A stretch of 64,000 nt of DNA from Lachnospiraceae bacterium (lineage in GTDB: Bacteria; Bacillota; Clostridia; Lachnospirales; Lachnospiraceae): contig SVFF01000004.1 in NCBI GenBank assembly GCA_015057005.1, positions 62,001-126,000 on the forward strand, read 5' to 3'. Positions within the stretch are counted from its first letter, which is position 1; each line of letters opens with the position of its first letter. Positions 1 to 8,508 of this stretch are shown here, piece by piece. The translations under genes were made by a program, and so were the position numbers. The notes beneath the pieces were generated by a model. The model was not told the DNA's origin. It was given only the letters and a program-made list of their open reading frames with translations, and made no database searches.

Positions 1-95
1 CCAAAACTCACAAATGCAAGTCTTAACACAATAACAACACGGGCTGATGTAATTTCATAAGAAGATTCCAATCTTATTGCATATTCATCACCAAA

Positions 96-1274
96 TTAGT
101 GATGGAACAGTCTAATACCGGTAAATGCCATTACCATATCATACTTGTTGCAGCAGTCGATAACAGCGTCATCACGCACGGAGCCGCCGGGCTGTGCGAT
201 GTACTTTACGCCGCTCTTGTGTGCTCTCTCGATATTGTCGGAGAAGGGGAAGAATGCGTCGGAGCCCAGGGTCACATCCTGCATCTGATCCAGCCATGCT
301 CTCTTTTCTTCTCTGGTGAATACAGGGGGCTTCACCTTGAAGATGGTCTCCCATACGCCGTCTGCAAGTACGTCCTCGTACTCATCGCCCATGTAAACGT
401 CAATAGCGTTGTCTCTGTTGGCTCTGCCAAGGCCGTCTACAAACTGCAGACCCAGCACCTGGGGAGACTGACGCAGGAACCAGTTGTCAGCCTTGCTGCC
501 GGCAAGTCTGGTACAGTGGATACGGGACTGCTGACCGGCACCGATACCGATGGCCTGACCGTCCTTTACGTAGCAAACAGAGTTGGACTGGGTGTATTTT
601 AAGGTGATCAGGGCAATCTTCATATCGATCAGCGCATTCTCAGGAATCTCTTTGTTCTCTGTCACGATATTGGACAGCAGATCTGCGCCCACCTCCAGCT
701 CATTTCTGCCCTGCTCGAAGGTAATGCCGTATACCTGTTTCTTCTCAATGGGAGCGGGTACGTAGGAGGGATCGATCTGGATCACGTTGTAATTACCGTT
801 CTTCTTGGACTGCAGGATAGCCAGCGCCTCCTCAGTGTAACCGGGAGCGATCACACCGTCGGAAACTTCACGCTTGATCAGCTTTGCAGTATCAGCGTCA
901 CAGATGTCGGACAGGGCAATGAAGTCACCGAAGGAAGACATTCTGTCTGCGCCTCTTGCACGTGCATAAGCGCATGCCAGGGGAGAGAGCTCGCCCAGAT
1001 CATCTACCCAGTAAATCTTTGCAAGGGTCTCATCCAAAGGCAGACCTACTGCTGCACCTGCGGGAGAAACGTGCTTGAAAGAGGTTGCTGCAGGAAGACC
1101 GGTAGCCTCCTTCAGTTCCTTAACCAGCTGCCAGCCGTTGAAGGCATCCAGGAAATTGATGTAGCCGGGCTTACCGCATAATACGGTAACGGGCAGTTCG
1201 CCGCCGTCTTCCATATAAATTCTGGAAGGTTTCTGATTGGGGTTACAACCATATTTTAATGCTAATTCGTTCAT
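96..1274 (-). CDS. purH: Stand-alone AICAR transformylase (phosphoribosylaminoimidazolecarboxamide formyltransferase)
   Basis: Transfers a formyl group from 10-formyl-THF to AICAR, the penultimate step of IMP synthesis, in the cytoplasm. The 392-residue protein corresponds only to the C-terminal transformylase domain of bifunctional PurH. The catalytic Lys-His pair is K67-H68 in SFKHVSPAG, and a second conserved block (IGIGAGQQSRIHCTRLAG) lies near residue 245. The N-terminal IMP cyclohydrolase domain is absent; that step is supplied by the PurO-type gene two positions upstream. It is last in a three-gene minus-strand operon behind a ZTP riboswitch. The start has an AAAGGA site 8 nt upstream. 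The symbol purH is used for the domain, not to imply the bifunctional enzyme. Confidence 0.93.
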   Translation of the reverse strand: MNELALKYGCNPNQKPSRIYMEDGGELPVTVLCGKPGYINFLDAFNGWQLVKELKEATGLPAATSFKHVSPAGAAVGLPLDETLAKIYWVDDLGELSPLACAYARARGADRMSSFGDFIALSDICDADTAKLIKREVSDGVIAPGYTEEALAILQSKKNGNYNVIQIDPSYVPAPIEKKQVYGITFEQGRNELEVGADLLSNIVTENKEIPENALIDMKIALITLKYTQSNSVCYVKDGQAIGIGAGQQSRIHCTRLAGSKADNWFLRQSPQVLGLQFVDGLGRANRDNAIDVYMGDEYEDVLADGVWETIFKVKPPVFTREEKRAWLDQMQDVTLGSDAFFPFSDNIERAHKSGVKYIAQPGGSVRDDAVIDCCNKYDMVMAFTGIRLFHH

Positions 1275-1295
1275 AATGATTCCTTTCTACTTATC

Positions 1296-1940
1296 TTAAG
1301 CGTTTTCTCCCTTGGACAGGAGCCAATCCAAAAGTTCCTGATTGTATGCGTAATCCCAGGCATTGTGGGCCACGCCGTCCAAAAGAGTCATTTTTACTTC
1401 GTTTTTGTTGGTTCCCAGACTTCTGAGCTTGTGAATCATATTTATAGTCTCAGAAGGATACACCACATCATCCTCCGTTCCGTGGAAGGCCCATATGGGC
1501 ATCTCCAGCACGCCTGCGTTCCAGACCATTCCGCCGCCGCAAACAGGGGCAATGGCTGCAAACATTCCGGGATATCTCATGGCCGTATACCAGGTCCCGA
1601 ATCCGCCCATGCTCAAGCCTGTCAGAAAGATTTTCTTCTCATCCACCGGATAAGTCTTAGTAAGCTCTACTATAAAATCATGAATGTTGGGAACCTCTGC
1701 CGCCCAGAAGCTATCCGGTCTACACTGGGGCGCTACATAAATGCAGGGGCAAGAGTCCTTTTCCTGCAGTACTTTCGCAAAACCTGAGCTTTCCACTCCG
1801 GGAAGCTCATCGCCTCCCATTCCCCGCTCTCCTGCGCCATGCAGAAATACGATCAAAGGCAGCTTTTCCTCCATCACTTCCGGATGATAGACCACGAAAG
1901 GGAATTGCCAATTGCCTTCTTGGAATAGTTCTCTTATCAT
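1296..1940 (-). CDS. Alpha/beta hydrolase, esterase/peptidase-like
   Basis: A 214-residue serine hydrolase of the phospholipase/carboxylesterase or prolyl-oligopeptidase-like group. The oxyanion-hole motif HGAGERG is at residues 34-40, the nucleophile elbow GLSMGG at 108-113 (Ser110), a candidate acid at Asp157/158 (HGTEDD) and the histidine at His192. No signal peptide is visible, so it is probably cytoplasmic. It lies between purO and the AICAR transformylase with gaps of 21-30 nt, so it is presumably co-transcribed and under the same riboswitch. Nothing in the sequence shows its substrate; a purine link rests on position alone. Confidence 0.85.
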   Translation of the reverse strand: MIRELFQEGNWQFPFVVYHPEVMEEKLPLIVFLHGAGERGMGGDELPGVESSGFAKVLQEKDSCPCIYVAPQCRPDSFWAAEVPNIHDFIVELTKTYPVDEKKIFLTGLSMGGFGTWYTAMRYPGMFAAIAPVCGGGMVWNAGVLEMPIWAFHGTEDDVVYPSETINMIHKLRSLGTNKNEVKMTLLDGVAHNAWDYAYNQELLDWLLSKGENA

Positions 1941-1970
1941 CGTCCTTACTCCTTATGTCCTATGACCCGC

Positions 1971-2678
1971 TTACTGATTCTTGTTTACGATCCTGGTCTC
2001 GTACTCGCCGGTCTCGATATCGATGTAACGTACGAACAGGGACACCTTGTTCTCCTCGTTCAGGCTGGTCCACAGCATCTCAGTGAATGCTTCCATATCA
2101 TCGGGAATCTCTACCAGCTTGGGCTCACCCTGGAAGCTGGGCAGGGGATTGCCGTCGTGCATGTAGGTGTGGATGAAATGACCCTCTCCGTCAAGGGGAG
2201 TCTCATATGCAAAGGTATTGCGCACGCAGGATCTGCCGTCGCCATGGTTGCTCTTTAAAATAGACATTGCGTAGCTGTACTTGCCGCCCTCAATGTGCAT
2301 AACACCGGAAATACGAGGGGTATAGTTGGGGGCATCGGGCTCAAACTCCCGGCATCTTAAGGACTGTTCAAAGGTCAGCTGCTTGTCCATGCCTTCATAA
2401 ATAGTGTCGGTCTGGTCGCCGTTGGTCACGATGGTCTTGTTTCCAAGGACTCTTACAGGTGCATAAATGATCAGGCTGGGATCTTCCAGCTTAGAAGGAT
2501 CAAAAGCCTGGGTACGGATACCCTGTCCCTCTTCTACAAATACACGGTTGCGGCTGTTGCTGCTGCGGCCCATGATGAAATAAGCAGTCACAGCGTATTT
2601 GCCGTTCTTGGATTTGCCGATTACAATACCTCTTCCGGGGTATGCGTTGCCTTTCAGTTCCTGTTCCAATGATAACAT
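1971..2678 (-). CDS. purO: PurO-type IMP cyclohydrolase
   Basis: Closes the ring of FAICAR to give IMP, the last step of purine synthesis. The 235-residue protein matches the archaeal-type IMP cyclohydrolase family: an N-terminal block NAYPGRGIVIGKSKNGKYA followed by FIMGRSSNSRNRVF, and a later SNHGDGRSCVRNTF block. This fold is unrelated to the PurH cyclohydrolase domain and replaces it here. It is the first gene after the ZTP riboswitch. The start has an AAGGAGGAAAGAAC leader before ATG. The split of the last two purine steps into separate proteins fits with the stand-alone transformylase two genes downstream. Confidence 0.9.
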   Translation of the reverse strand: MLSLEQELKGNAYPGRGIVIGKSKNGKYAVTAYFIMGRSSNSRNRVFVEEGQGIRTQAFDPSKLEDPSLIIYAPVRVLGNKTIVTNGDQTDTIYEGMDKQLTFEQSLRCREFEPDAPNYTPRISGVMHIEGGKYSYAMSILKSNHGDGRSCVRNTFAYETPLDGEGHFIHTYMHDGNPLPSFQGEPKLVEIPDDMEAFTEMLWTSLNEENKVSLFVRYIDIETGEYETRIVNKNQ

Positions 2679-2744
2679 GTTCTTTCCTCCTTATGTGTGG
2701 GTGAAAACGATTGATGCGGTTTCTCGCTCCCGCATTCATTACAA

Positions 2745-2890
2745 CAAAAAACGCCTGGACACCACAGGATACAAGCTCCCATGGAGATTGCTTCCAAACG
2801 ATGCCCAGGCGGTCGGCTCAACTTATCACTACACTCCCTGTGGGTCCTCCCACCGCAGTCACCTGCTTTCCGCCAGTCGCGTAGTCTCTT
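2745..2890 (-). promoter_or_regulatory. ZTP (pfl-type) riboswitch with built-in terminator
   Basis: Reading the minus strand, the leader carries P1 arms ACTAC/GTAGT, the conserved GCGACTGGCGG block (about 2880-2870), a GTGGG/CCCAC hairpin, GGGAG, and the hallmark CCGACCGCCTGGGCA (about 2815-2801). These are the conserved parts of the ZTP (pfl motif) riboswitch, which senses ZMP/ZTP, i.e. AICAR nucleotides that build up when 10-formyl-THF is short. The conserved CGCCTGGGCA can also pair with TGTCCAGGCG (2760-2751), one G-U included, followed by six T. Ligand binding and termination are therefore mutually exclusive and ZTP should turn on the purO operon. Confidence 0.93.
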
Positions 2891-2895
2891 GTTTT

Positions 2896-2924
2896 ATCTT
2901 ACATGGTTTTGTGAGAATTTGCAA
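2896..2924 (-). promoter_or_regulatory. Sigma-A promoter of the purO operon
   Basis: On the minus strand, -35 TTGCAA (2924-2919), a 17-nt spacer and -10 TAAGAT (2901-2896). Transcription would begin just before P1 of the riboswitch, which supports both calls. Confidence 0.75.
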
Positions 2925-2940
2925 TACTTTCTTTGTAAAG

Positions 2941-3170
2941 TCATAGTGCGTGACTGTTCGCACATTCTCAGTCCCTTTCAGCCCAAGCTGGCTATATGTC
3001 TCCTGAGAGACCCTTGAAAAACGTCGGCACTTAGCAGAGGTCATGGCGAATAAATTCGCCAGCGAGCTTAGTACCGCTACGTCTTTCACGGAGTGCAAGC
3101 GTGTCCGAAGGGGATATATAGCCGGCCTGAGCTGAGATGTTGGCATCTCGCGAACAGCCACGCACTATGA
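2941..3170. repeat. 230-bp palindromic, structured intergenic element
   Basis: The ends 2941-2961 and 3150-3170 form a 21-bp inverted repeat with one mismatch; that pair is A-C if the plus strand is RNA but G-U if the minus strand is. Inside, 2975-2998 and 3112-3135 form a second helix of about 18 pairs with one mismatch. Local hairpins follow: GAGATG/CATCTC next to the outer arm, GGCGAAT/ATTCGCC at about 3045-3060, and GTCTC/GAGAC at about 2999-3012. It begins 7 nt from the stop codon of the 3178-3864 gene and ends before the purO promoter. It has no coding content I believe. It could be a MITE-like mobile element or an RNA. Confidence 0.75.
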
Positions 3171-3177
3171 TACACAC

Positions 3178-3864
3178 CTAGCTAATACGCGCCGCCCTGC
3201 GGTTGGGGCACTTGTCAAGAGGACAATATTGGCAGTTCTCATAAAAGACCTCGCTTTCAAAAGAAATACCGCTGACACTCTTGGAGGGCAGCATCAGATA
3301 ACTGTCCGTATAAATAACGCCGATCTGCTCTTCCACAAATTCTCTGCCGCCCAATACTGCAAACAGATCTTCCTGTCCGCTGATGGGCCAGCTGTTTATG
3401 GAGCCGGGATTTAAGGCCGTCAAATGTCCGCCCAGATGATAACTTTCTTTCAGATGCGTGCGAAATTCCACTAAGACTCTGCCCAGGAAATATTTCTTGA
3501 TCTCATCCGCCCAATACTCTGCCAGGGGATCACCCTTATACTTGCCGGACCAATCCTCCAGGCTCTTGCCGCAGGTACCGATGTAAGGGAAGCAGCGGTT
3601 TCTGCCCCCCAGCTTTTCTGCTGCCAAAGCAGAGCGGACCGGTACATCATTTACGTACACCACCTGCTCATCCTGCTTCCCGGTCGTACACACGCCGAAC
3701 AATACCACAGGTTGTGCTGCGCAGCGTGCCTCTTCCAGCATTTCTTCCAGCTCTTCCGTATAGTCCTCCGGAGCCATTGCCGCCAGCCTTTCATAATCCT
3801 TTTCCGGATAATTTACCTCTTCCAGGGTTCCCAACAAAAAGGAACCTACACTTGTAATCTTCAT
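3178..3864 (-). CDS. B12-dependent methionine-synthase activation-domain-like protein
   Basis: A 228-residue protein resembling the free-standing activation domain of cobalamin-dependent methionine synthase, which helps reactivate oxidised corrinoid. The clearest signature is HLTALNPGSINSWPISGQ with the following DLFAVLGG, like the SAM-binding PGS-x-W block of MetH. The C-terminus adds a cysteine cluster, CQYCPLDKC, absent from the MetH domain and likely to bind metal or an Fe-S cluster. It lies 41 nt after the first GH78 gene and in the same direction, so it may be read with the sugar operon, although no metabolic link is evident. The partner methyltransferase is not in the window. Confidence 0.75.
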   Translation of the reverse strand: MKITSVGSFLLGTLEEVNYPEKDYERLAAMAPEDYTEELEEMLEEARCAAQPVVLFGVCTTGKQDEQVVYVNDVPVRSALAAEKLGGRNRCFPYIGTCGKSLEDWSGKYKGDPLAEYWADEIKKYFLGRVLVEFRTHLKESYHLGGHLTALNPGSINSWPISGQEDLFAVLGGREFVEEQIGVIYTDSYLMLPSKSVSGISFESEVFYENCQYCPLDKCPNRRAARIS

Positions 3865-3905
3865 GCGCTATATCCTCCCACTCTATCTCCACTTAAATAC
3901 TGCCG

Positions 3906-6131
3906 CTATTTTTCGGAGCACACCTTTAAAACTGCCACATGATTCATGCCCGCTTTCAGTTCACAGCTGACATTATCATAAGTAAACGCAGCCTCCACTC
4001 CCTGAGGAATGGTTATCTCAAAGGCTATGCCCCCCTCATTCTTCTTCTCCCAAGCCACAGAAATCTCTCCTTTGGGAGTCCGTATGCTGCCTTTTGCCCA
4101 TGGAAGGCCGGCAGGAATGCGGGGTGCAATTTCCACTTTCTCATAACCAGCAGATTCCTTTGTCTGACGGATGCCCAGGAAACCGGTGAACAGCTGTCTG
4201 CAGCTGCCGCCAAACATGGGATGGCACAGGGACATACTGCCAATCCAATCCTCCCAGATAGTAGTGGCGCCATTTCGCTTCATATACAGGAAGGAACCTA
4301 CTTTCTCGCTCTCTAACAACTTAAACAGCACATCTGCGTAACCATGGTCGATCAGCACTTCTGCCAGAATGTCCGTGCACAGGAAACCGGTGTCAAAATG
4401 CCCCATCTCCCAATATTTTGCCGCCAGAGCAACCACGTGCTCCTCCAGTTCCTCATCCTTTACCAGACCAGCCCACACCGCATAAGCGTCAGCACCCTGA
4501 ATGCCGTCGCAGTAATGACCGGTCTCTTCGTTCAGATAAGCTTTTCTGATGGAAACAGTAATCTCTTCCGCCAGTTTTCTGTTCGCTTCTGCATCCGCAT
4601 GCTTACCGATGACTTCAGCCATCTCAGCCAGCAGGCGCAGGCTCTTTACCAGGTAACAAGTATTTACGTAGGCTTCCGGTAAGATGGTCTCCTCCAAGGT
4701 CAACCAATCACCCAGGCACCAGCCGCCCTCTTCCTTCCTGACTACCAGACCGTCCTCGCTGTGGTTCAATAAATACTGAATCCAGCGCTGCATGGGCTCA
4801 TAGCAGGTCTCGATCATCTCTTTATCGCCGAACTGCTTATAAAAAGCATAGGGCACGGTCACCATGGCACAACCCCAACCTCCAGGGCCGCCGCCACCGC
4901 CCATAAGGGGCGCAGTGTGCTGCACATGTCCGCTGATCTTGCACTGGCAATCCAGGATATCCTGAATCCACTTGCGGTAAAAAGGTTCGCTGTCCAGCAC
5001 CATCATGGCAGTGGGCGCACAGATCTGGCCATCTCCGGTGTAGCCCAGACGCTCACGGTGAGGACAATCGGAAGGAATACTGCCGTGCATATTATCAAGC
5101 TGGGTGCGCAGATAAGCATCCCACAGGAACGCCAGTCCCTCAGAGGGGCTCTCAAAGCTTGCTGTCACAGCTGCGTCAGCGTGGATCACTACCACTTCTG
5201 CACTCTCAAAATCTCCCTCCACCGTAAAATAGCGGAAGGTGTGCCATACAAATTTGGGTTCAAAATCACGTTCTGTACCGTCAGAAATAAACACATCCTC
5301 CATGATCTGGTTCCTGCCGGAAGCACAGACATAGTGGGCACCTACAGAGTCAAAATCCAGCTTCAGGTCCTCATCCACCACTTCCGCAAAGCGCAGGGTG
5401 ATCTTCTCACCCTTGGCCGCCCTGGTGTGAATGCGCACCACGCCGCTGATATTTTCACCCACATCAAATACTGTTTTGCCGTCCGCCTTGCCAAGTACCG
5501 TCGGCGTGATCCTGCGGATTACCCTGTCAGGGGTACCAATGGCTTCCCGAAGCTCCGCTTCCGGCGCAGGCTGAATCAGCACCGGCTTCTCTTCTCCCAC
5601 TGCCGCAGGATCGATTACTTCTCCGATGAACAGATTGCTGTATGTAATCTCGCTGTTCTTCCAGGTCTCACTTCCATCGGAGCTGATGGTCTGCACGCCG
5701 TCTGCAGTCTCTAGTACCAGGGAATAAATGGCCTTCAGAATGTCGCCAAAATGCACAGGCCCCTCCACATTCCGCTCCATTTGGCGGTAGAAACCGTTGC
5801 CCAGCTGAATGGTCAGTTCATTGTCCCCTTCCGCAAGCAGTGCTGTTACATCATATTCATAATAGTAGACCGCATTAGTGGTCTCATCATGCAGAGGATA
5901 TAAAAACGCAGGCAGATCCCGCTTCCCATAATCGCTGACCACGGGAATAAAACGCTCCTCACAGACAGGCTGACCGTTTACTTTTGCCTCAAAATAACCG
6001 AGGCCGGTTACATGCAAGGTCGCCTTTTTTACGTTTTCTGCCGGAAAGCGTCTGATGATCACGGGAGATTGGGCAGCTTCTTCTGCACCGATCCATTTGG
6101 ATGCCGCTAAAGGACATGGACTAGTATTCAT
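3906..6131 (-). CDS. GH78 alpha-L-rhamnosidase family protein (first)
   Basis: A 741-residue glycoside hydrolase expected to release terminal alpha-L-rhamnose. Beta-sandwich regions occupy roughly residues 1-320, an (alpha/alpha)6 barrel about 325-650, and a short beta domain the C-terminus. The catalytic region has SDCPHRERLGYTGD at 354-367 (general acid Glu360, Asp355 and Asp367) and the general base Glu627 in ATTIWEDW. There is no signal peptide, so it acts on imported glycosides. It is preceded by GGAGGAATCGAA before ATG. It lies downstream of araD and is co-directional with the rest of the operon; a weak internal promoter is possible in the 79-nt gap. Confidence 0.9.
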   Translation of the reverse strand: MNTSPCPLAASKWIGAEEAAQSPVIIRRFPAENVKKATLHVTGLGYFEAKVNGQPVCEERFIPVVSDYGKRDLPAFLYPLHDETTNAVYYYEYDVTALLAEGDNELTIQLGNGFYRQMERNVEGPVHFGDILKAIYSLVLETADGVQTISSDGSETWKNSEITYSNLFIGEVIDPAAVGEEKPVLIQPAPEAELREAIGTPDRVIRRITPTVLGKADGKTVFDVGENISGVVRIHTRAAKGEKITLRFAEVVDEDLKLDFDSVGAHYVCASGRNQIMEDVFISDGTERDFEPKFVWHTFRYFTVEGDFESAEVVVIHADAAVTASFESPSEGLAFLWDAYLRTQLDNMHGSIPSDCPHRERLGYTGDGQICAPTAMMVLDSEPFYRKWIQDILDCQCKISGHVQHTAPLMGGGGGPGGWGCAMVTVPYAFYKQFGDKEMIETCYEPMQRWIQYLLNHSEDGLVVRKEEGGWCLGDWLTLEETILPEAYVNTCYLVKSLRLLAEMAEVIGKHADAEANRKLAEEITVSIRKAYLNEETGHYCDGIQGADAYAVWAGLVKDEELEEHVVALAAKYWEMGHFDTGFLCTDILAEVLIDHGYADVLFKLLESEKVGSFLYMKRNGATTIWEDWIGSMSLCHPMFGGSCRQLFTGFLGIRQTKESAGYEKVEIAPRIPAGLPWAKGSIRTPKGEISVAWEKKNEGGIAFEITIPQGVEAAFTYDNVSCELKAGMNHVAVLKVCSEK

Positions 6132-6210
6132 TTCGATTCCTCCAAACTTGTTGCCTGCTTTTCTTTGTCAATATTATAACACCTTCTGCTTACATTTTCA
6201 GCAATAAAAT

Positions 6211-6900
6211 CTAATTCTGCCCGTAATAAGCATTTGCCCCGTGCTTGCGCAGATAATGCTTGTCCAAGAGCTCCTGCTGCATCACGGCAGAACCGGGATT
6301 CAACGCTTCCGTGTGGAACGCCATAAATGCCAGTTCCTCCAGCACTACTGCGTTATGGACCGCATTGGACGCATCTGTCCCCCAGGCAAAAGGTCCGTGA
6401 CTGTTCACCAACACAGCAGGAATGTCCCCTGCCTGCATGCCTGCAAAAGTTTCAACGATCACACTGCCGGTCTCTTTTTCGTATTCACCGGCAATCTCCT
6501 CAGGGGTCATCTTTCTGGTGCAGGGAATCTCCCCATAAAAATAATCTGCATGGGTGGTTCCGTATGCCGGAATCCCTCTGCCTGCCTGGGCAAAGGAAGT
6601 AGCCCATCTGGAATGGGTATGCACAATGCCTCCGATTTCCGGAAACGCCTTATAAAGTTCCAAATGAGTAGGGGTATCAGAGGAAGGCTTCCACTTGCCC
6701 TCAACCACATTTCCCTCCAGGTCCACTACCACCATATCCTCGGCAGTCATCCCTTCATATTCCACGCCGCTGGGCTTGATCACTACAAGCCCTTTCTCTC
6801 TATCGATACCGGAAACATTTCCCCAGGTAAATGTCACCAGACCGTGTTTTGGCAGGCTCAAATTGGCCTGCCACACTTTTTCTTTCAAAGCTTCTAACAT
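6211..6900 (-). CDS. araD: L-ribulose-5-phosphate 4-epimerase
   Basis: Interconverts L-ribulose-5-P and D-xylulose-5-P, feeding arabinose carbon to the pentose phosphate pathway. The 229-residue protein is full length and strikingly close to enterobacterial Ara[15 protein letters not shown] near the start, SSDTPTH at 73-79, zinc ligands His94 and His96 in HTHSR and His168 in SHGPFAWG, and the C-terminal [16 protein letters not shown]. The zinc-dependent class II aldolase family also includes RhaD and FucA, but these blocks favour AraD. It follows the FGGY kinase by 19 nt, consistent with a kinase-epimerase pair. Confidence 0.93.
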   Translation of the reverse strand: MLEALKEKVWQANLSLPKHGLVTFTWGNVSGIDREKGLVVIKPSGVEYEGMTAEDMVVVDLEGNVVEGKWKPSSDTPTHLELYKAFPEIGGIVHTHSRWATSFAQAGRGIPAYGTTHADYFYGEIPCTRKMTPEEIAGEYEKETGSVIVETFAGMQAGDIPAVLVNSHGPFAWGTDASNAVHNAVVLEELAFMAFHTEALNPGSAVMQQELLDKHYLRKHGANAYYGQN

Positions 6901-6919
6901 AATCTTTTTCTCCGATTTT

Positions 6920-8446
6920 TCAGATTGCCTCCACAGCAGTCTGTTCTACTTTCAAAAGGCCGCGGTACTGCTGCATATAAGCCTCAAAACCTGCTACATC
7001 TTCCGCATCCGGTTCCAGCGTACTGCCGGATACCCCGGCAAAGACATGCTCGTTCAGGTAATCTTCCAATGTCTCATCCTCTGCTTTTTTTACAAGATAT
7101 GCCGCCAACAATGCCATACCGTAGGGGCCGCCCTCGCCTGCTGTCTCCATGACAGTCACAGGCGCCTTGCATGCTGCCGCCATATATTTTTGTCCCACCA
7201 CAGGGGTCTTAAACAGACCGCCATGACCTGTCAGGCTGTCAATGGCCACATTTTCCGCCTCCAGAATCTCCATGCCCAACTTCAATGTGGCCATGGTAGA
7301 ATAAAGTATGGAACGCAGAAAATTAGCCAAGGTGAATTGGCTGTCGGGCCTGCGGACCACCAAAGGTCTGCCAGCATCCAAATGGGTCACGCCCTCGCCT
7401 GCCATATAATTGCAGACCATGACACCGCCACAGTCGGGAGCTCCCTCCAGACTCTTTTCATACAGTTTGGTATAAAGTTCTCCGATGCCGGGCTCTGCGC
7501 CAAACAGCTGCGCAGTCTCCTTCAACACAGACACCCACGCATTGGAATCATTGGTGCAGTTGTTGCAGTGGACCATTGCCACAGGCTTACCTGTGGGTGT
7601 GGTCACCATATCAATCTCTTCATAAGTCTTTTTCAAAGACTGTTCCAACACCACCATAGAAAAGATGGAAGTGCCTGCAGACACATTGCCCGTTCTGGGT
7701 GCTACTGCGTTGGTAGCGGTCATGCCCGTACCGGCATCTCCCTCTGCAGGAGCAAAGGGAATCCCGGGAACCAACAAATGATCCAGCAGAGCTGCCCCCT
7801 CCTCCGTAAGTGTACCGGCCTCTTCACCGGCGGACAACACCTTGGGAAGTACATCAGCAAGCTTCCAGGGAAGCCCCAGAGGCGCAACCTTTTCTTCAAA
7901 TTTAACCATCATTTCCCTGTCATAATCCAACGCAGTACTGTCAATGGGAAACATTCCGGATGCCTCTCCAACGCCTACAGCATTTACACCGGTCAGCATG
8001 TAGTGAATATAACCGGCCAGCGTGGTGATATGAGCGATCTGCGGAACATGCTCCTCACCGTTTAAGATTGCCTGATATAAATGGGCAATGCTCCAGCGCT
8101 GTGGAATATTAAAACCGAAACTTTCTGTCAGCTCTGCTGCTGCCTGTGCAGTGATGGTATTCTGCCAGGTACGGAAAGGAACCAACAGGTTCCAATCCTT
8201 ATCAAAAGCCAGATAACCGTGCATCATAGCAGAAATGCCCATAGCCGTCACGCTTTCCCTGTCCGAAATCCCACGCAGCGCCTGTTTCAATCCGGTCCAA
8301 GCTTCCCCGATATCATAAGTCCAGATATTGTTTTCATAGGATGATGCCCATGTATAGTCACCGGAGGACACCGGTGTATGCTTATCGTCAATTGCAACAG
8401 CCTTGATTCTGGTTGAACCAAGCTCTATGCCCAGATAAATGCTCAT
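6920..8446 (-). CDS. FGGY-family carbohydrate kinase, probable L-ribulokinase
   Basis: ATP-dependent ketose kinase. The N-terminal phosphate loop is [13 protein letters not shown], and the C-terminal nucleotide-binding region includes [15 protein letters not shown] and [14 protein letters not shown]. The direct position before araD suggests the product is L-ribulose-5-P, but the FGGY family covers many sugars, and at about 508 residues it is shorter than E. coli AraB. An in-frame GTG lies 33 nt upstream (8479); I prefer the ATG at 8446 because [11 protein letters not shown] is where FGGY proteins normally begin. Neither start has a well-placed ribosome binding site. Confidence 0.85.
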   Translation of the reverse strand: MSIYLGIELGSTRIKAVAIDDKHTPVSSGDYTWASSYENNIWTYDIGEAWTGLKQALRGISDRESVTAMGISAMMHGYLAFDKDWNLLVPFRTWQNTITAQAAAELTESFGFNIPQRWSIAHLYQAILNGEEHVPQIAHITTLAGYIHYMLTGVNAVGVGEASGMFPIDSTALDYDREMMVKFEEKVAPLGLPWKLADVLPKVLSAGEEAGTLTEEGAALLDHLLVPGIPFAPAEGDAGTGMTATNAVAPRTGNVSAGTSIFSMVVLEQSLKKTYEEIDMVTTPTGKPVAMVHCNNCTNDSNAWVSVLKETAQLFGAEPGIGELYTKLYEKSLEGAPDCGGVMVCNYMAGEGVTHLDAGRPLVVRRPDSQFTLANFLRSILYSTMATLKLGMEILEAENVAIDSLTGHGGLFKTPVVGQKYMAAACKAPVTVMETAGEGGPYGMALLAAYLVKKAEDETLEDYLNEHVFAGVSGSTLEPDAEDVAGFEAYMQQYRGLLKVEQTAVEAI

Positions 8447-8508
8447 AGTCTCACACGCCTGCCTTTCCTCTACGCTCACGCGTTTTTATATAAAGCTTAC
8501 TGTCATCG

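Noticed and set aside
2859..3161. A 100-codon minus-strand frame inside the palindromic repeat
   Set aside because: It follows the two halves of the inverted repeat and has no ribosome site; the structure explains the sequence better.
6695..8065. Long plus-strand open frame of about 456 codons opposite araD and the kinase
   Set aside because: It lies antisense to two clear enzyme genes, has no ribosome site, and its translation is rich in Cys, His, Ile and Gln in shadow-like fashion.
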